Below are positions 46,500-57,096 of a DNA stretch of 64,000 nt, piece by piece. The notes below the pieces were generated by a model, which was given only the letters and a program-made list of their open reading frames with translations, ran no database searches and had not been told where the DNA came from. The first letter of the stretch is position 1. Each line of letters starts with the position of its first letter. Source of the DNA: Tetraselmis striata (Eukaryota > Chlorophyta > Chlorodendrophyceae > Chlorodendrales > Chlorodendraceae); contig VCJN01002586.1 in NCBI GenBank assembly GCA_006384855.1, positions 157,709 to 221,708 of the forward strand, in the 5' to 3' direction. Made by a program: the position numbers and the translations under genes.

Positions 46500-48545
46500 C
46501 GACCATGGGTATGTTGAAGGCCCCTTGCAGTTCGTGCCCTAGACGCACGGTTAGCGCGATCACATGCATTATCAAACCTAACCCGTATAGGATTCGGAAC
46601 GTATTCGATTTCCTTCGGTCTGAAGTGATTCCGAATATTGAGCGTCATGCATGCAAGTTGTACTTCCATTCCGATGTACTCCCGAGCATTCAACAGTTTC
46701 TTTCGTTCGCGAAGTTTGACCACACGGACACATTCTATTATTGGCCTATTTACGGCGGCGACGCCGACTATATATGGGATTCAAACATCCGATAAGCGGT
46801 GAGTATTTTCGATATCGATTCGCCATGATGGGAGTCCCGTCGTCACGGGCTTTGCAACTGCTGTGGGCGCGAGTGATTCGCAATATTCTGCTCGCTGACG
46901 GCTTGAAATGTTGTCGCCCGGGCAATCCTAAGGTCGACGATTCGAAGCTGCGCCTGCCGGGGGTGTACCTAGATGATTTCCTACTTGAACTCTGCCGAAC
47001 ACTTTCGCGGTGGCAACGGAAGATGATGTTTTACTCCGTGCTTCTGGTCCTCGAGGATTACGGCTTTCTGGTGAAGAACGTAAAGACCGAGTGGCCGAAC
47101 ACGCGAACGAAATATTCTACCGGCGTGATGATCGATTCATTCCGCGCGGGGAGAGGTGTCGGTCTTTTATCCAGCCCAGTAAATCTACGATTTGGCCCTA
47201 GCCGCGGCAGCGGTACCCCCGGGGGGGGGGGGGGGGGATTGGCATATTAAGTCGTCAGGAATATGCAGTGGTGCTGTGCCGTTTTACCCCGAGGGCATGC
47301 ATCTTTGATGGGGTTATACGTTGCGCGAGACACGCACGCTCCTTTCCGGCCCGACGTCAAGCCCGACGGACGAGCGGGACCCGGACCCGGACTGACGAAC
47401 GAGTAAAACCCAGAACGGATGCATTACGGTTTTACGCAGCATCTGACTCGTACAAGCCTCGGCGAGTCATCGTATTTGCGGGAATTACACACGATGCCGG
47501 ACACTTTACACAAGGCAGGTGGGGCCGCGCGTACGCTATAAACGCGTTTTGTTCCGACTGGGCAATGAAGCAGTTGTCGGTGCGGTGAACAAGGGCGGAT
47601 CGACTACGTATCCCCAAATCAACAAGTTGTTGCTTGCGTACCATTAAATGTGCAAAACGTACAATATGCACGTAGTGGAACGGCACAAACACAATAACGG
47701 TATGACGGACGGCTTTCCCGGTTGAAGGGGCGGATGGACGATCAAGATTGGATGTTGATGCTCGCTATCTACAAGCGTCTCCTCGCCGAGTCAGACCCTT
47801 GGACGTCGATGCATGCTCCGACCCCCCCCCCCCCCCCCCCCCCCCCGGCCGTAACGCTTGCTGCGAGGTCTTTTGAACGGCAGTCGATTGATGTCTACGC
47901 CATCATTGGCGAAATCGGCATGTTTACGGGTTGATGGCAACCCGCCGTTGGCGAGGATCAAAGCGATTCTCGAATATGGTTGTGCCGAATTTCACGCGGC
48001 CCCCACCGCGACGCATGCCATATTCGTTCTACCGACTTGGTTCTCTGCACCATGGTGGAAATTGCTCACGGGGGCCCGCACCACACGTGGGTTATGTCCG
48101 GCAGGGCAAGGCCATGTTTACGCGCCCGGACGCGACGCGAGAACAACCGATGCCGCAGCATCTCGTATTTCGCGGCCCCTCTGAGCGGGACGTCGTGCTA
48201 ATTCGTTTCCCCGCTGTGTTGATGGAGGGTAGCGCCCCGCAGGACGTCGGCCTGCCTCGCTTGTCAGGCAATCGACATGCGGATTGTATAGTAGTGGATT
48301 GTGGGATGGCTTTGTCGGCGACATGCACGGGGCGAAGAGACACCGGTGCGCCTAGATGGTTTATATGCACAACGTGCAGTTTGCCATTTGGAGCGGCATG
48401 TCATGCTGCTGAATGGACTGGGCTGGGGCAGTTGGCGGACAATCTGGAAGCTCAACGCCGTCGTCTAAGGAAATTTATGAGGCGTCGCTGGCCATTTTCA
48501 CGCGGTTCTACAGGGCCAGAGGTGTGGCACCCCTTCTTGCAATAG
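46500..48545 (+). pseudogene. DIRS-like reverse transcriptase/RNase H region
   Basis: RT motifs in order: KLYFHSDVLPSIQQF and DHTDTFYYWPIYGG (first catalytic region, 46,640-46,755), then after a frame change FRYRFAMMGVPSSRALQLLW, LPGVYLDDFLLEL with the YLDD box (46,950-46,990), and FLVKNVKTEWPNTRTKYSTG. The C-terminal part includes ATHAIFVLPTWFSAPWWKLL (48,011-48,070), a hallmark of the region after RNase H in tyrosine-recombinase retrotransposons. The frame is broken near 46,795, 47,230 (poly-G) and 47,825 (poly-C). Inactive copy. Confidence 0.75.
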
Positions 48546-48689
48546 TGAGACCGCTGCGAACATTTATTGCACACTGAATTTGACTTAAAACACCGGCCTA
48601 CAACGGTAGGCGCTAGATTATAGCCGCTATTCGTGTCTGGCATGGGCGCCAGCATCGGTCGTTGTCATGCGCCGCCCGGATGGTCGCCG

Positions 48690-49450
48690 GCTAATCCCTG
48701 CCAGGAGACGGCTGTCAAAGAATTGCTAAAAGTGGTGGCAAAGCGGGTTGCACGCAAGCCCGGCACACGCATGGCACTTGCCTTAGTCGAATTATGCAAT
48801 ATTTATAGCTAGGCGGGGCTTCAGCCTCAGCCGGTCATATGGTTTCCACCAGCGGTTATGCCTAGTATTTTCAAACCTAGTCTGCCTGAGGAGAGATGAT
48901 GCATCGCAGCTTCGGATAAAATATCATATCCTCCAAGATGGGTCCATAGCATTTTACCCAATCTCAGATGATTGTGCAGATTTGCAAACATGCACATCCC
49001 CGCATCTATACATTTGCATCTGCGTTAATGTCGATAAAAAGTGGACAGTAGGCAAGAGGCTTTTGCTTCTATTCCTTACGATATCGCATCATTACAAGTC
49101 AAACCGGTGCAACTGCTAGAACAATACGTGAAGGTATTTCGCCCCCCAACGGGTGGTGTCTTGCTCACACCGCCAACCACACGGGGGCTGAGGCCGGCTA
49201 CACTTTCGGGCAAATCTTACGCCGGATTTTCGGTAGCATCAAACAATAACCATACGTCCGGGCGTATCCCGGCGCTGCAGCCCGCACCGCGGACTTGGCA
49301 CGGGTTTCCAGCGATTCGGGCCGGGAGTCGCTCGCCAGTTGGTTGAAGAACGCATACCTTAGTCGGCGGTTGATCGCGGATGTGGGCCGTTGGGTTTGCT
49401 GAGATTGGGATGCGATGGATGCATATTCTCGCACATCTGTGGCACACATT
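48690..49450 (+). pseudogene. Tyrosine-recombinase relic downstream of DIRS-like RT
   Basis: Protein-like stretches in the same orientation: KELLKVVAKRVARKPGTRMA and LALVELCNIYS (48,715-48,810), VQLLEQYVKVFRPPTGGVLL (49,100-49,165), SGKSYAGFSVASNN, then a degenerate segment ending GVARQLVEERIP (about 49,325-49,355). The last segments resemble the C-terminal catalytic region of DIRS-type recombinases but lack a clear HxxR box. An RT-then-recombinase order fits Ngaro-type elements. Confidence 0.4.
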
Positions 49451-49470
49451 CTCGCACATCTGTGGCACAC
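49424..49470. repeat. Two-copy 23-bp tandem repeat
   Basis: ATTCTCGCACATCTGTGGCA (plus CAC) is present twice in tandem. Confidence 0.8.
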
Positions 49471-49964
49471 ATTTTGCTTTTGATTCGTAATTTATAATTA
49501 TAAACCAACACTCAGTGCCGCGCCGCGCAGAGCGCGACACGCGCACCGGAAATGATCTCGTTCCGTCGTGCCGTGCAAGAGCGCGCTGCATGAGCATACA
49601 CGGACGAGTTTTTTTCCGGCGGAATGTTTTCTTTGTTGATGACGCCATGCATGATATGTAAGCAACGCGTACACGCCGGCATGCCTTGCATGTCATGCGA
49701 AGGATTACTTTGGGTGTGCCCTGCTAACATGCCATGCAGCAGCACTGGCAAGGATCGCATGACGGTATGGGGGACGCATATGGAACTTACATCCCGGCGG
49801 CGACTTCGCCGCTGATGACGCTACGAAATACGCAGCTGCGTAGACGTTGGCGTGCACTTGCTTGACTGATCCAACATGTGTTAAAACGGGCGCGTTGTCT
49901 ACGGCGGCGTTACCTAAAAGTTTGTGAGTGGAGTATGTTGGGATTCATGTCTAAAGTATTGGAT

Positions 49965-50695
49965 GCTCTTCGATGATATCGAATATCCATGAAGCTCTAG
50001 AGCCGGCAGCACCTCAGGCCGGTTTATACTAAATAATGTGCGGGAGGGGCCACTTCGAGCAAAGTAACGCTGTAATGTACTTGCTTTTTTTATGTCACTG
50101 AGTGTGGCCCAACCCCTCCAAAAAGTATATTTCGCTGACTTTGGAGCTGTGGTGACAGTGGCGGCGAAATATTGTGTTTGAAAGGGGCGTCACGGCCGCA
50201 CGCGTCACGCCCTCTCTGATTAGCAAACGGCATTACGGTTAGTTTAACTAATTATGGCAACGCCTCTCGACAGCTGCTGCGACAGCTTAACCTGCTGACG
50301 AAGAAGCGTTGCCCTTTAACGGGCAAACAACCGCATGAGTGACGGAAGAGGAAGATCAAGCGACACCGTGTCAGAGTATAGGAGCCTCGGCTATCACACT
50401 ACAAATAGTTAGGAAGTCTGCAAGATCCGGCTGAATTCCGGCCTTTTAATCGCTCGTCCCGCCCACCTCGCCCTACGCGATTGAGCCAGAGGGGTAGAAG
50501 TAAGGTCTATTCTGCTCTTCGTCAATGTAAATATCGAATATCGATGAAGCTAGCTAGACGAGCTGGCCCCTCAGACTGGCTAAAACTACTGGGCGGCAGG
50601 GGCCACTTCGAGCAAACACTGTAATGTATGTTTTTATCAGTCATTATATATACATTGAGCGTGACTCAGGGCCCCAGCCCCTCCACAAATATTAA
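49965..50695 (+). mobile_element. Pair of about 170-bp direct repeats flanking 390 bp (TRIM-like?)
   Basis: 49,965-50,135 and 50,525-50,695 share ATATCGAATATC.ATGAAGCT, then GGGGCCACTTCGAGCAAA, CACTGTAATGTA-type sequence and a CCCCTCCA-rich end, in the same order and orientation. The interval between them has no long ORF. Terminal-repeat miniature elements look like this, but LTR ends and a primer-binding site were not confirmed. Confidence 0.45.
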
Positions 50696-51143
50696 CGCGG
50701 CGGCCGCGGGCAGCAGTTCTTATTTATAGTCGCTACCTAGTGCTGCACCGCGGTGAGCGCGCCCCCTCGTCTTCGTCGCTTTGCGTGTACCTGTACCCGT
50801 ACGCTTACTATTGCTGATGTGATGATGAGACGCGGTGCAGTTTTTTTTCGTCCCCGGGGCAGGACTGGCACCAGCAGTGAAACCCTTGCAGTATCCGCAG
50901 CAAAGGACGCAGCGCGCAGGTGGTGGGCGTTCCGCGGACACCGCCGCTCCGAGTTGCGGTAACCGCCCGATACCATTCCGCCAAGGACGTACAGCGGGAA
51001 CATATCGGTGGCCACAGCCGCAAGGGGTGTCTGTCCCACAGCTTCCAGCGTATCGACGCCAGACAGCGGTTCTGACAGGAGGAAACGGGTCGCGTTGTCG
51101 AGACGACAGCGCGCCCGTGCGGGAGGGCAACAGTACCTTTATT

Positions 51144-52559
51144 ATGTCCTCGGCGTCGGCCGCCGCCGAGCCGAACGCCCCTCCCGGCCGAGCCACGACA
51201 GCGGCTCCCGTGGAGGCAGCGTCCCTTCCGTCGAGCGCCAGTGCGCAGATGTTCGGGAATTCCCCAGGCTACAGGTGGGATTGCTGCCCCCTGGAAGCTC
51301 GGGTCCCCCGCTGCCTCGGCTGGCCCGTGCGGCCACCCTGCTGGCCCGCTGGCGTTGCGATCGGGGTGCACAACGGCGCTGCTACGTACCAGTATGTAGT
51401 ACACGGACGACTGCTGCATGCGAGCAACATTCGACAATTTGACACGCCCCCGCGCCCTTCGCCGGCCCTTACCCACCAGCGGAGTCACTTCGGAACGGGC
51501 TGAGATTCCGGGCCAGGGGCTGGACCAGCCTGCATGTAGCGCGCGGTCGGCGGGACATGCGCCTTCCGCGGCCTTACGCCCATAGTCCCTGATTGCCGCC
51601 AGCAGGCGGCGCAGTTCGACTGCCGGTCGTCGGCGGCTTATCTAGGACTAGTACATCACAGCTGCACTTAGGGAAGGCTCTTAGCTCCGGTGGACGACGC
51701 CCCCCCCCCCCCCCCCCCCCAACCTTTCACCTGTCCTCCCCAATGTACGCCACCGTTTTAGCTCTGTGGCGAGGCTTTTGCAATAAAAAAGATACTCCAG
51801 CATGGCCTGAAGGCTGGCTTTCTGCCTGGATGTATGCTCAGGAATTCATCAGCGACAGCCACCTTTCGCAGCTCCAACAGTCCGAGCGTGGTTCCACACT
51901 ACATGCTGCCGCACATCGTGGCCGTCGCCATGCTGGCCTTTGCCGTGCTGCTGTTGCTGACGTGCACGCTGCTGCTGTGCAAGATAGTGGTGTGGTCGCG
52001 AAGGCGGCGGGGGGTGCCCGCCGACACGCAGCTGAGCGTGGCGTCGCTGCGTGTGGTGGAGAGTGCCCTCATAGAGAGCATAGCCAGCCAGACATACGGG
52101 GTGAGTCCCACCACGGGCACATATTGGGCAATGCATGTCAGTGGCGGGTGGGGTGGCATGTGGACTGACTGACTATGGGCGCTGCTGGCTCAGGAGCTGC
52201 TGCAAGAAAGCGGCGGGCATGCGGGGTGCGCAGGCGACGCCCCCGAGGGCAGCGAGCCACGTAGTGGCGCACAAAGCGTCAGCGACAGCGAAGCAGACCT
52301 GTGCTCGGTGTGCCTCTGTGCGTACGAGACAAGCGAAACTGTGCGCAAGCTGCCCTGCTCGCACTATTTCCACGCCGAGTGCCTAGACCCCTGGATGAAG
52401 CGCACCGGCACATGTCCCTCCTGCCGCTGGTCCATCGTGGAGTGGGTCCAGGCCAAAGACACCAGCCCGCCACCCACAACAGCCGAAGCGGCGGACACCG
52501 GGAGCGCTGCGCATTCCCCAGCAACAGAGCTCGCACTGCAGCTGGGCTCAGCCGTGTAA
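51144..52559 (+). CDS. Membrane-anchored RING-H2 E3 ubiquitin ligase
   Basis: The certain part is two exons. The first, about 51,841-52,100, encodes one transmembrane helix (VAVAMLAFAVLLLLTCTLLL) followed by basic KIVVWSRRRR, with donor GTGAGT. The second, 52,192-52,559, starts after a CTCAG acceptor and holds a C-terminal RING-H2 finger: CSVCLCAYE, CSHYFHAECLDPW and CPSC, with the eight C/H ligands in C3H2C3 order. RING-H2 proteins of this TM-RING layout transfer ubiquitin at membranes. The start is uncertain: an ATG at 51,144 opens an Ala/Pro-rich exon that could be the N-terminus. A poly-C tract (about 51,701-51,720) lies in the proposed intron. Confidence 0.75.
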
Positions 52560-53349
52560 GCATGAAGTGCCATCCGTCGCCTAGTATGGTCCGCATCAGA
52601 GGACGGCTGGCACCCCTGGCGTGTTCAGCTCTGCTGGTGTGGCAGCAGTGCCTGACCCATGGGAGCAACAAACCCTAAGTTATCAACCCTAGATCCAACG
52701 CCTTGCAGCACTTTGATTGGGAGCGCAACCCCCTGTCTACTGGACCTGCATGCATACTTGCCGTTAAGACCGCAAGCCAATATACTGAAGAGTACATCTA
52801 CAAAAAAAAGTATCTCCAAAAAGCTCACTAGCGCCGGCCCGTATATTGGTTTTCGGTGTTATTTATTGATACAAACCGAGTACTGCCAATACCTCAATAC
52901 AAGTATTTTGCAAATCGTTTGTACGATATCCAGCACTGGTTTACACTGACGTACAGTCCAGCACATGATGTGTGTTGTATGTTCACTCCTTGTGTGATCC
53001 CCCGCCAGTACGCGTAGCTACTAGGGGCCGCACAGTTATTTATTAAATTAATTCCGTGCGGGTTACTACTATGGAGCCGATGGATCGCGCCCCATAGAAC
53101 TGCGCTAAATGTCAGCATTTCCACTGTACGCTACAAGGTGCGCGCCCATAGTGTCATAGTGTGGCTGTTTATAGTGTGGCGAGATGGTCGGCTCCCGAGT
53201 TGGTGGTGGTGAAAAGTGAGAAGAATTTACAGGGTGGTCTGCGCTGCGGTATATACTCAGGACTCGGCGGGATGCCGCGCCAACGCTATCAAGCATGTAT
53301 GGTGAATGGATCTCGTCAACAGTGCACATGAGGTTATGTAGGAGGGCAT
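52560..53349. other. 3' flank of RING gene, no gene seen
   Basis: AT-richer sequence between the RING gene and the LTR-type repeat. No coding content. Confidence 0.35.
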
Positions 53350-53935
53350 TTAGTGAGGTAAAAATCTAGTGCGGCAGTCTCACCCCTCACACAAGCAAAA
53401 GGCAAGACTGGCGTGAAAATACAGAGGCAATAGAGAAGAAAGAAACAATGGTTACAACGTTGTCACCACCCGCCGCTATTTATGCGTGTGGCTAGCTCAT
53501 AGCTAGCCACCACCACGCGGCACGCGCACTGCTAAGCGCGTCACCGTGGAGAGTCGTGCCTTGAAGTGTCGAACAGGAGGTCGTCGCTTAGAGACCTCCG
53601 CACAAGTAGTTGACACATCAGTTATACACAAGTATACAACTGATGTTACAGAGGCAGGTGCATTATACATATATGCCCGCTACGGGTACGCACAAGCGTG
53701 CGTATTATCCCGTAATTACTCCTGAACAGTGTACCGGTACCAGTAGGACTCGTCTCATGATTCATCATCCACCAGTACTCGTATTGTGGCGCGTGACACA
53801 CGCGCGCACACATAGGATACAGCAGGTACTCGTACATGAATGATGCTACGATCATACAGTACCCGTACAGAGTATGCCATTATGGTCACTACATTTAGGG
53901 TTGTAACCCTAACATGATTTCCTCACATTCCTCCC
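53350..53935 (-). repeat. LTR-type repeat, minus orientation (left end undefined)
   Basis: On the minus strand a polypurine GGCGGGGAGGAA is followed by TGTGAGGAAATCATG at about 53,925. This matches the PPT/LTR junction of the Ty3-type element at 62.5 kb (GCGGGGTGGAA then TGTGAGGATATATCC). An imperfect inverted repeat (ACATCAGTTATAC / GTATACAACTGATGT) lies at 53,612-53,648. Confidence 0.5.
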
Positions 53936-54707
53936 CGCCATAAAGGTGTCCACTGGTGGTGATATATGGGGAAAGGTGTTTGGCTGCGCAGTGTGCAAAT
54001 ACAGCAGCAACATATGTCATTGTCCGGGAAAAAAATAGCATCAATGGCAGATTTTCAGAGGTAACACTCCAAAGTGAACGTTTTGTCAACGACATGGAAA
54101 TTTGGTGTGTCACAGGTAGAATATGATAATGACAGAAACGGTGTTTGAGGTTTTTGTTTGTGTTTTGGAGGTAGTTGTCTGTGCTGATGAGAGTGTATGT
54201 TCCGCCGTTGATGGTGCGACCATGGAAGACCCAAAGACCACAACATGTTGGCCCGAATGATGCAAAGCAGAGTGGACATGGTTGGTAAAGGGCCATGACC
54301 ATTGTGCATTGTTAAGAGGCACTCCCGTACTACCGTGTGAACCAGTATCCCTCCGAAGATAGCGCACACACGGCAGTATGATGTCACGTGGTTCGGCATG
54401 ATGGGTGCTTGTCAGAATCAAATGGATCTTGCCTCCGGATTGGAACCGATTATTGAGACAAGTGGCAGTCAGCACCATGACCAGCCCCAAAGCGTCCCTT
54501 GGGGGATCACTGGGTGAGCACAATCCACACCATTGATTCCCAAAACCACATCGGGCCCCAATATGGCAATACAACACCACAAAGGAATTCATATGGTGAC
54601 ACATCGCAAGAACTTATGTTCGATTGCGGCATGCAACAGCGCACAGCAAGGTGCACTGTGCGAATAGTGTTGGTTGGCTTAGGGCTTAATGTGATCAACC
54701 GCAATAT
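53936..54707 (-). other. Internal 3' part of an LTR element or unidentified insert
   Basis: Upstream, in minus orientation, of the LTR junction at 53.93 kb. Overlapping ORFs of 135-164 codons exist (53,895-54,302; 54,110-54,604) but none shows a pol motif. It ends at 54,707 where the endonuclease-domain fragment begins. Confidence 0.35.
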
Positions 54708-54980
54708 TTGAGGATGCTGGCGTGGAATTCACTTTTTCGGCTTGGGCGGTCGACGCGTACGTTGATCACGTGGCACGTTGCTCGAGGGCGACTAGAATTA
54801 CGCCGCACATGAATGGGCGGCACATGGCCTTTCCGACGTTTGTCACGACGTAAAGTCCGCCTTGGGCGTGGGTGTCCAGATTCTCACGGACCCGTCGGTG
54901 CTTGTTTCTCCTCCAACCGGCCGATGTTGGCCTTTTTGGGTATGGTGATATCCGCAGGAACACGGTTGCGGTGTCGATAC
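54708..54980 (+). pseudogene. Truncated copy of the 26.7-28.1 kb retroelement ORF
   Basis: By eye, strong nucleotide identity to the reverse complement of about 27,120-27,400, covering FEDAGVEFT..., GRHMAFPTF (frameshifted) and ADVGLFGYG, up to GTCGATAC at 54,980. There similarity stops abruptly and Copia sequence begins. Small indels shift the frame. Confidence 0.85.
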
Positions 54981-55480
54981 TAGGTGCTGACCTCAGTCTC
55001 GGTGCACTGTTCGGACTCGCGGGGGTCGCTGGCCACACTGGGAACCTTGGCTGCACAGCACTGCTCCATTCCAAATCGAGCGAGGAGGTCACGGATGTAC
55101 TTTGACTGATGAATGGTGATGGTACGTGCTGCTCGGTCTCGCTCAACCTTGACTCCCAATAGCCATGAGCAGATGAAGCACAGTAATGACAGCTCATCTT
55201 GTACGGGGCACTCGCCAGTCATCACCGCTCCTGCATAGGACTGAGTCTGCCACGAACCATCATCTGGGTTGTACACTCTGCGGTGTCTGTTGTGCACTCC
55301 TCGGGTGCCCTGTCGGGTACGCGTTGCTGCGGCTGGCGTTGGCGCGGTTGATGAAGACGGTGCGGTCGCAGGTGCAGTGCCGGATTGTAGTGGCTGATTG
55401 GGGACGATCGGCGCGCGAATGACTGGTGTCGGGGGCAGTGGGGTGATAATAGGGGGCTGAGCTCCTGGCATAGGAGGAGG
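54981..55480 (-). pseudogene. Copia element: residual reverse transcriptase
   Basis: The minus strand reads SWLLGVKVERDRAARTITIH and QSKYIRDLLARFGMEQCCA, the segment that follows the RT core in Copia pol. The core with YVDD is missing: the sequence runs from the pre-RT linker (PDDGSWQTQSYAGAVMTGE) straight into this part, so there is an internal deletion of most of RT. RNase H is cut off at 54,981 by the junction with the 54,708-54,980 fragment. Confidence 0.8.
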
Positions 55481-57096
55481 GGGAGTGATTTCTCTGCTCG
55501 GAGGCGGAGGTGTTGCTTCGCGAGGCGTTGTAGGCTCAAAGGAACTGGGCGCCGGGGGTAAGGTGCTGTCAGGAGTATCACTGTGGTTGCTGTCGTCCCT
55601 GCCGTTGTCGCTGTCGCTGTTGCTGTGGATACGGTTGCAACTCCGGGTAGAGCCCCAGGCACGAGGTAGCGGGTCGATGGGCTGCGGTGCTGCGCATGTG
55701 GGGCAGCGGGGATTCGGGGCTTTTCCAAGGGCGGATGCCCCTCCTAAGGTGGACGCCCCTCCTGAGGCTGACGGTGGTCTCGACCCCTCCTGAGTGGCAG
55801 CATGCTACTCATCTGGCACATCAGTCGCCACGGCGGGACCATGGGGCGTCTCATCGAAGGCGACGGACCGGCTGGCGATGACGGTGCGTGTGTCAGCCAT
55901 GTAGACTAGCCACGCTGGGGAGTCGGGCGAGTAGCCAATGAACGAAGATGCCCTTGCGGGCTGAGTGAGCGAGTTTGCGCCGATTCTCTCGGGGGGTGTG
56001 GACATAGGCTGGACATCCAAAAACTCGCAGGTAGGACAGGTCGGGCACGGCGCCGGTGATTTCCGCAGTTGGATATCCGCGACGCCTCGCTACATGGTGC
56101 GGTTGTAGATATGGACTGCGACCATCATACCAAACTCCCAGTACGAGTCCGCGAGGGCGGCATGGGTAAGCATGCAGTACGTCCAGGTATTGAGAGTGCG
56201 CCACGAGCGTTCAGAGAGGCCAATCTAGAACTGGCTGTAGGGGGCTGCATATGTGCGACGCACTTGTAACTCGTCACAGGCGGCAATGTATGATGCGCTC
56301 CGGAACGCGGTGTCATTGTCAAGTCGCATGGCTTGTACAGTGAATCCGAGGTTGACAACCATTGTGTTGAAGGCGCGGAGACAAGTAAATGCCGCAGAGC
56401 GAGAGTGCACAAAGTACAGGCATGCCATGGACGAGGCGTAGTCAACGGCGCCACAGCACTAGGTATTGCCTTGCAAAGATGGAGTCATGGTTTCTTAGAA
56501 GTCCCAGCCCACCAGTGAGAAGGGGACAGTGGGTTTGTCGTGGCATCGGCGCGGCATCGGTGCAATAGTCGACTTGACCAGTGCACATGCCTCACAAAAC
56601 GGTAAGCTGATGTGCTGGAGGTGACCATAGCGGGGGACATCGTGGTCTGCCAGGGCGGCATCCATTGCACGCTCATGGAGATGACCGAGACGAGCGTGCC
56701 ACAGTATCTTGATATGTTCCTTCGGCAAGCGCACGGCCAGCATGCCTGTGGAGCTAGATGTGTCGGCGGACAACGATGATTGAGCGCGCGGTAGTGACTG
56801 CTGTGTTCAGCACAAAGAGCTGACCATTGATCTCAATGGGGACAGATACATCGTCGGATGGCATTGCGCTGAGCTGTCATCAGCGCTTTGAAATCTGGGT
56901 TGGCTATCTGAGCGGCTCGCGCACTGAACAGCCGAAGCACACGTCCATTTGATTTCGATGCCAGGTCGGGGACGTGCAGGCGATTGCGGACCATGGAAGA
57001 CACAGAGCGTTCATCCTCAGTCTGCATGGTAAGGTGGATTGTGCCCACACCCACTGCGTACGCGCCAAGCCCATTGATCCATCGTCGGGTTATAGT
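55481..57096 (-). pseudogene. Copia element: integrase region, decayed
   Basis: Pre-integrase HARLGHLHERAMD (about 56,665-56,703) and FCEACALVKSTI (zinc site), then the core with VGWDF (first Asp, about 56,500), RLDNDTAF (second Asp, about 56,310-56,330) and SERSWRTL (Glu, about 56,195-56,218). SYLRVFGCPAYVHTPRENRR and FIGYSPDSPAWLVYMADTRT (with SRSVAFDE after it) lie before the RT linker. Stops at about 56,225, 56,460-56,495, 56,785 and 57,097, and a frame change near 55,960, show it is inactive. Confidence 0.85.

Noticed and set aside
53895..53915. TTTAGGG/CCCTAA telomere-like sequence
   Set aside because: Only single units at an LTR edge, not an array.
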